From: Thioploca sp.
GTDB taxonomy: Bacteria > Pseudomonadota > Gammaproteobacteria > Beggiatoales > Beggiatoaceae
Assembly: GCA_012032555.1 (NCBI GenBank)
Contig: JAAUSR010000017.1
Location: 1 to 64,000, forward strand
Length of the DNA: 64,000 nucleotides
Direction: 5' to 3'
Shown here: piece by piece, positions 1 to 9,199 of the stretch
How positions within the stretch are numbered: the first letter of the stretch is position 1
Layout of the letters: each line of letters begins with the position of its first letter
The notes under the pieces: generated by a model
The model's input: the letters and a program-made list of their open reading frames with translations, nothing else
Databases searched by the model: none
Told to the model about the DNA's origin: nothing
Position numbers and translations under genes: made by a program

Positions 1-58
1 TATTCAATTCCTTAGTCACCACCCCCTAACCCCTCCTTGGTAAGGAGGGGGAATTCGG

Positions 59-78
59 CTTAACTTAATGGCATTGAC
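59..78 (+). repeat. Dispersed motif CTTAACTTAATGGCATTG, single copy
   Basis: CTTAACTTAATGGCATTGAC follows a G/C-rich hairpin (CCCCTCCTTGGTAAGGAGGGG at about 30-50). The same motif bounds the palindromic elements at 20601-20798 and 56218-56322, and occurs alone near 36057 and 61172. It appears to be the end of a family of small palindromic repeats. Confidence 0.6.
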
Positions 79-106
79 GGCACGCCTTTATCCCACCGTT
101 CCTCTG

Positions 107-160
107 CTAATGAGGCTATAAAAGAACTCCAAAAATTGGTCATTTTCGACTCATAACTTA
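107..160 (+). repeat. Copy of a terminal repeat shared with 20113-20210
   Basis: The segment GAGGCTATAAAAGAACTCC followed by an AAAAATTGGTCATTTT-like stretch and CTCATAACTTAT recurs, with few changes, on the minus strand at about 20160-20210. Both look like the end of one transposable element. No transposase is attached here. Confidence 0.5.
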
Positions 161-248
161 TCTAATCGTTTTATACTAGTTTTGCTATATTTACATTGAG
201 ATTAGTTGAGGAGGTTGCACTCATGGTGAGACCCTCATTACTATTTAC

Positions 249-1012
249 AGGGCACCTCTAAATACTACACCAGATACTACTTTTTTTTGATGCCATTGTT
301 TGATACAAATTTATATCAAAAATTTTTAAAAACCTAATTTTCTATCCCATTTTCCTATCTATCTATAATTTGCAAATTGCTTTATTTTCGTTAGGGCATA
401 ACTATCCCATGCAAACCGGAATTTTAAATCGCGTTGACGGGGGGCTTCTACAAAACAAGCATCTACCATCTTCCCCTCATTGGCAAAAATACCCACTTGG
501 TCAAGGGTTTCGTTGAAAGTCTTGAATAAATCCAAAATAACTTCTTTTTCTATTAGTTGTTCACGAAAGTGCCAAAAGGTTTTACTATCCGGCACTTTAT
601 CGCTTTTCTTTAATCCAAGAAAACGTTTAAAACTGGTCCGGTCAACAATCTGATATTCCAACGGTTCATCGGAAAGATTATACAGGCTCTGTATGCTCAG
701 GGCTTTAAACATCACTAACTTGTCAAAGGGTAGTCCGTCCGCCTTTTGATATATCCTTGTTCTCATCTTCAAAGGTCTTTTCCAATGGCATACGGAAAAT
801 ATTCCAATCTAGATAATCACTTAATTTTGTAGCAGATCGCCAAGTTTGGTAAGCTTTTCCAGCAACAAATGATCATCAAATAATCCAAGTGGGTTGATAT
901 TTTTCATTTTTACTCCTTTTTGCATGAAAGATAATTTATTTTGACTAACTTTGCAGTAGCATATTATTAACAATCAATTGTTTATATCGTTATAGGTTTT
1001 TAGAGATGCCCT
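249..1012. mobile_element. Decayed IS5-like insertion sequence
   Basis: Inverted ends are visible: AGGGCACCTCTAAA at 249-262 and its imperfect complement TTTTAGAGATGCCCT at 998-1012. Between them lies a broken transposase gene on the minus strand. The interior is only about 760 bp, shorter than a complete IS5-type element, so an internal deletion is likely in addition to frameshifts. Just to the left a ribosome-binding site (GAGGAGG) and an ATG at 223 begin a reading frame that stops shortly inside the element, so the insertion may have cut an older gene; that part is inference. Confidence 0.6.
359..906 (-). pseudogene. IS5-family transposase, degraded N-terminal part
   Basis: The minus strand reads an open frame at 359-772 with a typical IS5/DUF772 N-terminal region (FDKLVMFKALSIQSLYNLSD, then SDSKTFWHFREQ-like residues and a final FAWDSYALTKIKQF). 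The true N-terminus lies in other frames upstream. From an ATG at about 906 one reads MKNINPLGLFDDHLLLEKL, then after an in-frame stop LSDYLDWNIFRMPLEKTF and ISKGGRT, before the longer frame takes over. At least one stop and one frameshift are therefore present. The catalytic C-terminal half with the DDE residues is missing, so the copy cannot move by itself. Confidence 0.7.
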
Positions 1013-1203
1013 GAATACCTTCATCAAGTGGGTAGTGCTAACATGTCGTGCTTTTCTCACGTAGCTATGTGGTTTTAGTAGCGAAATAGTACTACTTGAG
1101 GTGGTCAGGGACTATTTGATAATTCAATTGTTTGTCAGTCATTCTTATGCAATAATTAATTTATTCTTGGCTCAAGATGGGAAACTAACCGAGGAATAAA
1201 ATA

Positions 1204-2061
1204 ATGAAATCTCTATGGTCAGTAATAATTGTAGTTGGATTGTTTACTTCAAATGCCATCAGGGCTGAAGAACAAGCAACTGATTTTTCTCAAGTAAGAC
1301 AAATTGATTTGTCTAAAGCTTACGTTATTTCCAATGTACCTTGTTTAACGGGTACCGGTCAACTGATAGAAAACAGTACGCCTTGTAAAACGCAACTCCG
1401 TTTGGGCGGTGTTATTTCCTATAGCAATGATCTATCGTTAGTTAATTGGATACAGTTAAACTTTGTTCCCACACCCCTAGCACATTTTGATGTGATAACA
1501 AATAGTGGTGGTTTACAAACGTCGGGACGAGAGCTATTTGAACAACGGATGCGTGATACTCATTGGACTGGAACTTATATTAGTGGTAGAGAAAATGTTT
1601 ATTTAACTGAATTACAGTTTGAAATTATCCAGGATAATTTTATCGGTGGTGAAATAATTCATAAATTGGCTGATGAAACTGCTTTTTTACGGGCGAAAGT
1701 CACCGGTTATTTAGTTACTCAATATTGTGTGCTTGATGATAAAGGGAACTGTACTTTGGGTTGGATTGATCTGGAAGAAGGTAAAAGTCTGCCGAATAAT
1801 GTCATCTCCCGTCAATCGGTTCAACTAAAACGCACTCGTGCTATTGAACAGAAAAATTTACTCGCTAAATGGGGTAGCCACACGGAATATCGACTGGCTT
1901 TAGAAAAAAATGTGCTGACGGAACAGGAAGAGTTAATCGGTAATGTGGGTACAACTTCTGAAAGCTATGGTAGTAATAATACTTTTAGTGTTAATGGGGT
2001 GCTGCGTTTGGAAGAAAATCCGGTTTTAGCTTTACCACCGGTTTCAGTTGATTTGGAATAG
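1204..2061 (+). CDS. Secreted protein of unknown function
   Basis: I do not recognise this 285-residue protein. It begins with a clear signal peptide (Lys-3, hydrophobic residues about 5-16, probable cleavage after A-I-R-A near residue 21), so it is expected in the periplasm or outside the cell. The mature part is mixed alpha/beta in character and has four cysteines, two near residues 47 and 61 and two near 174 and 182, which could form two disulfides. A ribosome-binding site (GAGGAAT) precedes the ATG at 1204. The gene is monocistronic. It is bounded on the left by the IS5 remnant and converges with the cobalamin adenosyltransferase gene across a hairpin at 2075-2094. No catalytic motif was seen. 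Confidence 0.75.
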   Translation: MKSLWSVIIVVGLFTSNAIRAEEQATDFSQVRQIDLSKAYVISNVPCLTGTGQLIENSTPCKTQLRLGGVISYSNDLSLVNWIQLNFVPTPLAHFDVITNSGGLQTSGRELFEQRMRDTHWTGTYISGRENVYLTELQFEIIQDNFIGGEIIHKLADETAFLRAKVTGYLVTQYCVLDDKGNCTLGWIDLEEGKSLPNNVISRQSVQLKRTRAIEQKNLLAKWGSHTEYRLALEKNVLTEQEELIGNVGTTSESYGSNNTFSVNGVLRLEENPVLALPPVSVDLE

Positions 2062-2074
2062 CTATTGGTATGGG

Positions 2075-2094
2075 GGTGCGTTAAATGACGCACC
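2075..2094. terminator. Hairpin between convergent genes
   Basis: GGTGCGT and ACGCACC form a perfect 7-bp stem with a 6-base loop, placed 14 bases after the stop of the secreted protein gene and directly next to the stop of the convergent adenosyltransferase gene. It could end transcription from both sides, although there is no strong T run. Confidence 0.45.
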
Positions 2095-2640
2095 TTAATC
2101 AGGTTGTAGACGCCCATCTATTCCCAGTTTAACTTCAAGTAATCGTCCCAATAACCAAAGTAAATCCGATAAGCGATTGAGATACGGCAAAATATGCGGA
2201 TCAATCACGGCGCCGGTTTCCCGTAACCGCACGACCTGTCGCTCAGCACGTCGACACACGGTACGTGCCATATCAACCGCAGCAACCATCGAATTTTCCC
2301 CGGGTAATGCCCAAGCAAATGATATTTTTTCGGTCTGTTCAAGGTGATGAACTTGTTGAGTGAGGGCTTCAACCATCGTGGTGGTAATTTGAGGGGGTTG
2401 CCAAGCACTTTCTGGGGGAGTGGCTAATGATGAGCCCATGATAAATAATTCTCGTTGAATATTCTTAATAATTTCATTGATTTCTACTACTGAACAAAGC
2501 GAACGAGCCAATCCCATCACCGTATTCAATTCATCGACTGTGCCATAAGCTTCAACCCGTGGATGACTTTTAGAAATTCGGCTACCACCAACTAATTGAG
2601 TTTGTCCATCATCACCTTGTTGAGTTGCAATACTTTTCAT
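2095..2640 (-). CDS. Cob(I)yrinic acid a,c-diamide adenosyltransferase (PduO type)
   Basis: This is an ATP:cob(I)alamin adenosyltransferase of the PduO/MMAB family, which transfers the 5'-deoxyadenosyl group of ATP to reduced cobalamin to make coenzyme B12. Family landmarks are present: the N-terminal nucleotide-binding segment with GDDGQTQL and SKSHPRVEAYGTVDELN, the RTVCRRAERQ helix, and the C-terminal PYLNRLSDLLWLLGR. The length of about 181 residues is normal. An upstream TTG at 2652 is in frame, but the ATG at 2640 gives the usual MKSIATQQGDDG start and lies just after the gspF stop, so I prefer it. Tight spacing (4 bases) suggests co-transcription with gspF, although the two functions are unrelated. 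No B12 riboswitch was seen nearby. Confidence 0.9.
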   Translation of the reverse strand: MKSIATQQGDDGQTQLVGGSRISKSHPRVEAYGTVDELNTVMGLARSLCSVVEINEIIKNIQRELFIMGSSLATPPESAWQPPQITTTMVEALTQQVHHLEQTEKISFAWALPGENSMVAAVDMARTVCRRAERQVVRLRETGAVIDPHILPYLNRLSDLLWLLGRLLEVKLGIDGRLQPD

Positions 2641-2644
2641 ATGA

Positions 2645-3850
2645 TTAAGCAATTAATCTATTGAGTTCAAAAATGGGTAACAGTATCGCTAAAACAATAG
2701 TTAATACTAAGCCGCCCATAACCAAAATCAGTAAGGGCTCAAATAAACTGAGTAAAGTATTGAGTAACGTTTCTAATTCGCGCTCTTGCCAAATAGCGGC
2801 ACGTTCTAGCATTTCATCAAGACGACCACTCGTTTCACCGCTCGCAATAAGATAAGTGATCATGGGTGGAAATAAGCCGGTTTGTTTTAATGCTTCTTGA
2901 AGACTAGTCCCTTCTCGAACTTTATCAGTCGTACTTTTTACCGCTTTGCGTAACAATCGATTAGACATCACATGTTCTGTAATCCGCAATGATTCTAACA
3001 TGGGTACGCCACTTTTGCTGAGAATGTTTAAGGTGCGCGTAAAGCGTGCTACATTTGCGCCACGTTCTAACCGCGAGATAATAGGCAGTCGCAATAACAG
3101 ACTATGGAAGAAAATTAAGGGCTGCTCAAACTGCAATGAATATCTGAGTAAAGCGACTATCCCAATAAGCAGGAGCAACGCTGTGCCTCCCCAATCACGT
3201 AACCCATCACTCAAAACAATTAAGCTACGAGTGAGTAAAGGTAACTGTTGCTGAACATGATTAAATACCTGTACGACTTGTGGTACTACATAGGTTAAGA
3301 GACCCAGTACAACCAAAATGGCGACAATGCTGAGTAATCCTGGATAAAGTAAAGCTAATAGCATTTTCTGTTGGAGAGAGTGGCGATTTTCGGTATATTC
3401 AGCCAAACGTTCTAATACTACTTCTAAGTAGCCGGCTTGTTCACCCGCATCAATAGTCGCACAATATAATTCAGAAAATACCTTAGGAAATTCTCTTAAA
3501 CCATTGGCCAAATTATGTCCTTCTAAAACTCGTGAACGTACCGCGAGCAATAAACTTTTTATCCGCGCTATTTCACTCTGTTCAGCAACGGCTCGTAACG
3601 CGCCTTCTACGGTTAAACCGGATCGAACTAAGGTAGCGAGTTGCTGAGTTAATAAAGCCAACTCCGTAGCATTGATAGTAATACGGCGCGATCGGCGTTG
3701 TTTAGCTGGTCGAACGACTTCTTCTATAGCCAGCGGAATGAGTCCTTGTTCTCGCAGTCGCTGGCGAATTTGTCGGGCAGTATCACCTTCTAAGACGCCT
3801 TTGCGAGTACGACCGGCTTTATCTAACGCCGCATATTCAAAAGCACTCAT
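2645..3850 (-). CDS. gspF: Type II secretion system inner-membrane protein GspF
   Basis: A 401-residue polytopic inner-membrane platform protein of the GspF/PilC family, which couples the cytoplasmic ATPase to pseudopilus assembly in type II secretion. It opens with FEYAALDKAGRTRKGVLEGD and has two repeated T2SSF domains (about 65-190 and 265-390). Each ends in hydrophobic helices, including LLALLYPGLLSIVAILVV and the C-terminal LFEPLLILVMGGLVLTIVLA. The length, the start and the FEYAALD motif favour GspF over PilC. No other gsp gene lies in the window, so it is separated from the rest of the secretion operon. It is transcribed together with the adenosyltransferase gene downstream, and the TRAP lipoprotein gene ends 5 bases upstream. 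Confidence 0.92.
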   Translation of the reverse strand: MSAFEYAALDKAGRTRKGVLEGDTARQIRQRLREQGLIPLAIEEVVRPAKQRRSRRITINATELALLTQQLATLVRSGLTVEGALRAVAEQSEIARIKSLLLAVRSRVLEGHNLANGLREFPKVFSELYCATIDAGEQAGYLEVVLERLAEYTENRHSLQQKMLLALLYPGLLSIVAILVVLGLLTYVVPQVVQVFNHVQQQLPLLTRSLIVLSDGLRDWGGTALLLLIGIVALLRYSLQFEQPLIFFHSLLLRLPIISRLERGANVARFTRTLNILSKSGVPMLESLRITEHVMSNRLLRKAVKSTTDKVREGTSLQEALKQTGLFPPMITYLIASGETSGRLDEMLERAAIWQERELETLLNTLLSLFEPLLILVMGGLVLTIVLAILLPIFELNRLIA

Positions 3851-3855
3851 GTTAA

Positions 3856-4968
3856 TTAGGGTTGTAAGGCGTGAGCATAAGCCTCATCAGCAATAGCATT
3901 CCAGGTCGCATAATCTGTTTGAAAGCGTTGATAAGCTTGATACACTTGGTTAAAAGTTTCATCTTGCTGGGCTTCTTCTGCTAATGTTGCTGCAGTGAGA
4001 CGTTTTAATTCTTTAAGTACTTCTGGTGGAAAAGGTAATATTTTCACATGATGTTGTTCGGTTAGTTCTTTTAATGCTTTGATGTTTAAAGCCTCAAATT
4101 GTGAGAACATCCATTGATTAGTCGAACGAGCAGTGACCTCCACTATCCGTTGCAGATCTGTTGGTAATGATTCCCAAGCTTGGGTATTGACAATTAATTC
4201 TAAGGTGGTACCTGGTTCGTGCCAACCAGGATAGTAGTAATACTGAGCGGCTTGATACAAACCTAACCGTTGGTCATGGTAAGGTCCAACCCATTCAGTA
4301 GCGTCAATCGCACCCCGTTCTAAAGCGGTATAGACTTCGCCACCAGCTAGTAAAATAGGGGTTCCACCCGCTTTAGCTAATACTTTGCCCCCCAAACCGG
4401 GTATCCGCATTTTCAAACCTTTTAAATCAGCAACTGTAGTAATTTTTTTCTTAAACCAACCACCCATTTGGACACCGCTATTCCCCGCCGGAAAGGGAAT
4501 GACGTTAAAAGGTTTATAAATTTCGCGCCATAATTCCAAACCACCACCACTATAAAGCCAAGCATTCATGCCTTTTGCGGTCATCCCAAAAGGGACAGTA
4601 CTCATAAATTGTGCGGCTGGAATTTTACCAGCCCAATAATAAGCCGCTCCGTGTCCCATTTGAACAGTCCCTTGAGAAACAGCATCAAAAGTTTGTAAGG
4701 CTGGGACCAGTTCGCCACCGGCATAGACTTGGATCTGGAGCTGTCCATCACTCATGGTTTCAATATCGTTGGCAAATTGCATGACGCCTTCCTGAAAAAC
4801 AGGAAAATTAGGAGGCCAAGTGGTCACCATTTTCCAGTGGAAGGTTTTCGCTGGGGTTACGGGTTCTGAACCAACAGTTGAGTTACTGTTAGTTGGTTGA
4901 TTACAACTGGTCATGATCGTGATCGTGGTTACAAGTAATAAACCATAAATTATTCTATGTTGAATCAT
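3856..4968 (-). CDS. TRAP transporter substrate-binding lipoprotein (DctP/TakP-like)
   Basis: A periplasmic solute receptor of the DctP family of tripartite ATP-independent transporters. The start at 4968 (MIQHR) is chosen because GGAAGGAATT precedes it and it directly precedes a lipoprotein signal peptide with the lipobox IMTSC; the in-frame ATG at 4998 would disrupt this. The body has family features: KMVTTWPPNFPVFQEGV, GELVPALQTFDAVSQGTVQM, the LKMRIPGLGGKVLAKAG segment and YTALERGAIDATEWVGPYHD. The pattern is closest to the 2-oxoacid-binding (TakP-like) branch, so a keto acid is a reasonable substrate guess. The DctQ and DctM membrane subunits are not in the window, so this receptor is an orphan here. 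Confidence 0.88.
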   Translation of the reverse strand: MIQHRIIYGLLLVTTITIMTSCNQPTNSNSTVGSEPVTPAKTFHWKMVTTWPPNFPVFQEGVMQFANDIETMSDGQLQIQVYAGGELVPALQTFDAVSQGTVQMGHGAAYYWAGKIPAAQFMSTVPFGMTAKGMNAWLYSGGGLELWREIYKPFNVIPFPAGNSGVQMGGWFKKKITTVADLKGLKMRIPGLGGKVLAKAGGTPILLAGGEVYTALERGAIDATEWVGPYHDQRLGLYQAAQYYYYPGWHEPGTTLELIVNTQAWESLPTDLQRIVEVTARSTNQWMFSQFEALNIKALKELTEQHHVKILPFPPEVLKELKRLTAATLAEEAQQDETFNQVYQAYQRFQTDYATWNAIADEAYAHALQP

Positions 4969-5096
4969 TCTAATTCCTTCCTGGACTAAGCATACCAAAT
5001 CAGATTTTAGAGGAAGAAAGGCTGAATGTCACTGAATTATTCCTAAAGTTGTGAGATTAACCAATTGAATATCAACAATATAAAGTAATAACCCCG

Positions 5097-5642
5097 TTAC
5101 TCAATAAGTAGTTGGTTGGTTAGCCACTCTAATAACACTGCACGACATTGGAGACAACCTAATCTTTTTAATAACGCGGTTATTCCAGCTTCATTATTGC
5201 GAAAATAACCGCTGACTTTTTCTGGTATGACGAAGTAATTTGGGTTTATCTCTATACTAAAAGCATATAATTTTTGATTCGAGAAAGAACTATTAATAAT
5301 CCAACCATCTTGATTTAATAAATTTATTTTAGTGATCACCTCAGCTATGATTCCTAACTCGCGCTGCAAAACTTCAACTGCTGATTCTTGAAGTGTTTTT
5401 CCTGGTAAAACTCGCCCACCAGGAAAATCATCAGTCAATTGATTAATTCCGACTCGAAAATTAGGTTGAGGCAGGAGAATGAAATGACGCCAAACCGGTA
5501 AGATAATAACGGAATTCGCTTTTTCAACTCGCCAATAATCGAGTTCAATTCCTTGCTCATTTTGCCATCGTTCACAGCAAATGGTTACCCAGGGTGAACT
5601 CAATTGGGTAATGGGATATAATCGAGACCATTTTAAGGTCAT
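5097..5642 (-). CDS. Nudix-fold protein with degenerate Nudix box
   Basis: A 181-residue protein with the layout of a Nudix hydrolase: a beta strand-rich N-terminal half, FPGGRVLPGKTLQESAVEVL then QRELGI at about residues 70-100, and a C-terminal helical end. The consensus G-x5-E-x7-R-E-U-x-E-E-x-G-U is only partly kept. The first Glu is Lys (PGK), the R-E pair is E-V, and the E-E pair reads R-E. Metal-dependent pyrophosphatase activity is therefore doubtful. The ATG at 5642 abuts the cytochrome b561 stop codon (TGAATG), so the two are probably translationally coupled. The protein could have become a binding or regulatory partner. Confidence 0.7.
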   Translation of the reverse strand: MTLKWSRLYPITQLSSPWVTICCERWQNEQGIELDYWRVEKANSVIILPVWRHFILLPQPNFRVGINQLTDDFPGGRVLPGKTLQESAVEVLQRELGIIAEVITKINLLNQDGWIINSSFSNQKLYAFSIEINPNYFVIPEKVSGYFRNNEAGITALLKRLGCLQCRAVLLEWLTNQLLIE

Positions 5643-6161
5643 TCAAGTTATTCTTCGCAGTATTTCTAAACCACGCATGTGGTGCAGAATGACGCCGAGA
5701 ATATGTAGTAAAAATAGCCCTAGAAAAACATAAGTGAGATAGTGGTGAAGAAAGCTTGTTATGATTTCCCAATCCGGACGAGTGGGAAAAAGTTGGGGTA
5801 AGGGTAAGCCATAAAATTTAACGGGATGTCCATGTACGTTTGACAATGCATAACCACTAATGGGTACAATAACCATTAACAGATAGAGGAGATACACAAC
5901 ACTTTGAGCAAAATGATGATTCAGAGCTGGAATTTGAGGAAGAGGTGCGGGAATGGGTGTTTGCCAACGCCAAAACACTCGGAGTAACAGCAATAAAAAA
6001 ACTAATACGCCAGTTGATTTATGAATATCATACATGGTCCAAGGGCTACAACATTCTTTGAACTCAATCATGACCGCCCCGAGAACAAAAATAATAGCAA
6101 AGAGTACAAACATCAGCCAGTGAATAATACGAATAGTCGGGTAGTATTTTTCCATATTCAT
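5643..6161 (-). CDS. Cytochrome b561 (di-heme membrane protein)
   Basis: A 172-residue integral membrane cytochrome of the bacterial b561 family, carrying electrons between the quinone pool and periplasmic acceptors such as superoxide. Four membrane helices are visible (about 10-32, 48-65, 85-106 and 138-163). Histidines suited to ligating two b hemes occur at the right places: RIIHWLMF in helix 1, YDIHKSTGVL in helix 2, and FLHHYLTYVF and HILGVILHHM around helix 4. A ribosome-binding sequence (AAAGGATTAACC) precedes the ATG. It lies divergently from the peroxiredoxin gene, which would fit a shared role in oxidative stress; that link is inferred from position only. Confidence 0.88.
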   Translation of the reverse strand: MNMEKYYPTIRIIHWLMFVLFAIIFVLGAVMIEFKECCSPWTMYDIHKSTGVLVFLLLLLRVFWRWQTPIPAPLPQIPALNHHFAQSVVYLLYLLMVIVPISGYALSNVHGHPVKFYGLPLPQLFPTRPDWEIITSFLHHYLTYVFLGLFLLHILGVILHHMRGLEILRRIT

Positions 6162-6428
6162 TGGTTAATCCTTTATTAAAGTAGCAGTTAAAATTAACGG
6201 GTTAATCATATCAACAAGTGGTAAGCAACAATATTCTATTTATTGATGATATAATGCCATTGTTAATGAGTTAATATCAGTAGGTAATGAGATTATTTCA
6301 ACGGTTAACTTGTATTTTAAACTAAGATAACATATATAAAAGCAGGGATGCTAATAATAACTTAACCTGATGAATATCCCAATCATCAACACAAGCTACT
6401 TTAACTTTAATATTAAGAGGAAATAAGA

Positions 6429-7034
6429 ATGGGTGTATTAGTAGGACGTTCAGCGCCTGATTTTTGCGCACCAGCCGTTTTAGGAAATGGTGAAATTGTT
6501 GAAAATTTTCGCTTACAGGAAGCCATTAAAGGTAAATATGCGGTCATATTTTTTTATCCGCTTGATTTTACTTTTGTTTGTCCAACAGAACTGATTGCGT
6601 TTGATAAGCGTTTAAGTGCTTTTAAAGAACGTAATGTTGAAGTTATTGGTGTTTCAGTTGATTCTCATTATACCCATAATGCTTGGCGTAACACACCCGT
6701 GGACAAAGGTGGAATTGGTCCAGTACGCTATACCCTGGTAGCTGATCTGACTCATAATATTGCTAAAGCTTATGATGTAGAAACACCCAATGGTGCGGTC
6801 GCTTTCCGTGGTTCATTCCTTATTGACAAGGAAGGAGTTGTCCGCCATCAAGTTGTTAATGATCTCCCCTTGGGACGTAATATTGATGAAATGTTACGGA
6901 TGGTTGATGCTTTACAATTTAATGAATTGCACGGTGAAGTCTGTCCAGCCGGTTGGCAGAAAGGCAATACGGCTATGCAAGGAACCCCAGAAGGGGTTGC
7001 TTCTTATTTAGCCGGACACACTGAAGAGCTGTAA
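6429..7034 (+). CDS. Typical 2-Cys peroxiredoxin (AhpC/TSA family)
   Basis: A thiol peroxidase of 201 residues that reduces hydrogen peroxide, alkyl hydroperoxides and peroxynitrite in the cytoplasm. The peroxidatic cysteine is Cys51 in FTFVCPTEL, with Pro44 and Thr48 of the active-site loop. The resolving cysteine is Cys172 in GEVCPAGW. The GGIG element is present, but the C-terminal YF helix typical of peroxide-sensitive enzymes is not clear, so it may be a robust form. AGAGGAAATAAG is a good ribosome-binding site for the ATG at 6429. It is monocistronic, with a strong hairpin at 7076-7125 behind it. A thioredoxin-type reductant would be needed; no AhpF is nearby. Confidence 0.95.
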   Translation: MGVLVGRSAPDFCAPAVLGNGEIVENFRLQEAIKGKYAVIFFYPLDFTFVCPTELIAFDKRLSAFKERNVEVIGVSVDSHYTHNAWRNTPVDKGGIGPVRYTLVADLTHNIAKAYDVETPNGAVAFRGSFLIDKEGVVRHQVVNDLPLGRNIDEMLRMVDALQFNELHGEVCPAGWQKGNTAMQGTPEGVASYLAGHTEEL

Positions 7035-7075
7035 GAGCAGACTGATCTTAATTTTAAGTATTGCTGGTAAAATAG

Positions 7076-7125
7076 ATCGGTTGTGAAAGAAAAGTGATCC
7101 AAAGTCAACTTCTTTCATAACCGAT
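7076..7125 (+). terminator. Long hairpin after the peroxiredoxin gene
   Basis: ATCGGTTGTGAAAGAA (7076-7091) pairs with TTCTTTCATAACCGAT (7110-7125): 16 bp with a single G-T pair and an 18-base loop. It is about 40 bases past the peroxiredoxin stop. The T run after it is weak, so it may also stabilise the mRNA 3' end. Confidence 0.5.
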
Positions 7126-7174
7126 TCTTGGTTAGGTTAGTCGGGAATGAGGAAAGACAAGTAGGTAGTAAAAT

Positions 7175-8026
7175 ATGATGAATGCCAACAACCCACTGGT
7201 TTCAGTGATTATCCCAACTAAAGATCGCTCAGATAAATTACCGATTGCAGTCGAAAGTGTATTACAACAAACTTATTCAAATCTTGAAATAATTGTAGTA
7301 GATGATGGTTCAACCGTACCGGTCTCTTTGGATTTTACTGATCCCAGAATTAAAATCATTCATTTAGATAAACCTAAAGGGGTTGCTGCTGCTCGTAATA
7401 TTGCGCTACGTGAAGCGCAAGGCGAGTTTATGTGCCTGCTAGATGACGATGATTATTATTATCCCAATAAGATCGATGTTCAACTAAACTATTTGTTTCA
7501 ACATCCTGAAGTAGATATCGTTTATTCGTTAATGGAATATCATTTTTGGCATAAAGGTAAAAAGAAAGAAACAATTATTCATAAACATGCGCTTATTTAT
7601 GATATGAATAATTTCAAATATTGTATAAATGTCATACACAATAATTCCAGCTTATTTCGCAAACAGGTGTTAGAACGCATCTCTTTTGATGAACGTTTGA
7701 CCAAATATAGTGATACCCAGTTCTATATGGCAGCTTCTCTCTGTTGTGTTATTCATCATTTACCGGTGGTGGTTGCGGTTTGGAATATTGGGTGGGGTAC
7801 TCAGCAGATAACCAGTAGAAGAAAATTTCTCAAAAATTATAAAAATCATACTCTCCTCTGTGAAATTTTTCGAGAAACCATAGATAACAATCCCTTATAC
7901 CGAAAAAAGTGTTACCGAAAATTAGGTATTTATGCACTCGCTTGTGGAGATATTATCGGGGCATTTAGAGCATTTAAGAGAATGCTACCGGGGTATTTCA
8001 GTTGGCGTCAGGTGAACAAGTCGTAA
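7175..8026 (+). CDS. Family 2 glycosyltransferase
   Basis: A GT-A fold glycosyltransferase of 283 residues. The N-terminal strand VSVIIPTKDRSDKLPIAVES, the acidic NVDDGS-type motif IIVVDDGSTVP, the segment GVAAARNIALREAQGEF and the metal-binding LLDDDDYYYPNK are all typical of GT2 enzymes that transfer sugars from nucleotide diphosphates. The acceptor-binding C-terminal half (about 130-283) is not conserved enough to name a product; polysaccharide or LPS synthesis is likely. There are no other glycan genes beside it. The start at 7175 (MMNANNP) leaves a short tail before the first strand. Confidence 0.88.
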   Translation: MMNANNPLVSVIIPTKDRSDKLPIAVESVLQQTYSNLEIIVVDDGSTVPVSLDFTDPRIKIIHLDKPKGVAAARNIALREAQGEFMCLLDDDDYYYPNKIDVQLNYLFQHPEVDIVYSLMEYHFWHKGKKKETIIHKHALIYDMNNFKYCINVIHNNSSLFRKQVLERISFDERLTKYSDTQFYMAASLCCVIHHLPVVVAVWNIGWGTQQITSRRKFLKNYKNHTLLCEIFRETIDNNPLYRKKCYRKLGIYALACGDIIGAFRAFKRMLPGYFSWRQVNKS

Positions 8027-8125
8027 CATCAGCCACACTATCGTTAAATCTTACCCTAAATGAGTTATCTACTAATAATCTTAATGCCAATTTGATAACT
8101 ACTATTAAGCTGATCAAATCAATAG

Positions 8126-9181
<1,056 letters not shown>

Positions 9182-9199
9182 GTAACGAAGATATTTTTT

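Noticed and set aside
5572-5772. 66-codon minus-strand frame across the Nudix/cytochrome junction
   Set aside because: Overlaps two certain genes in another frame.
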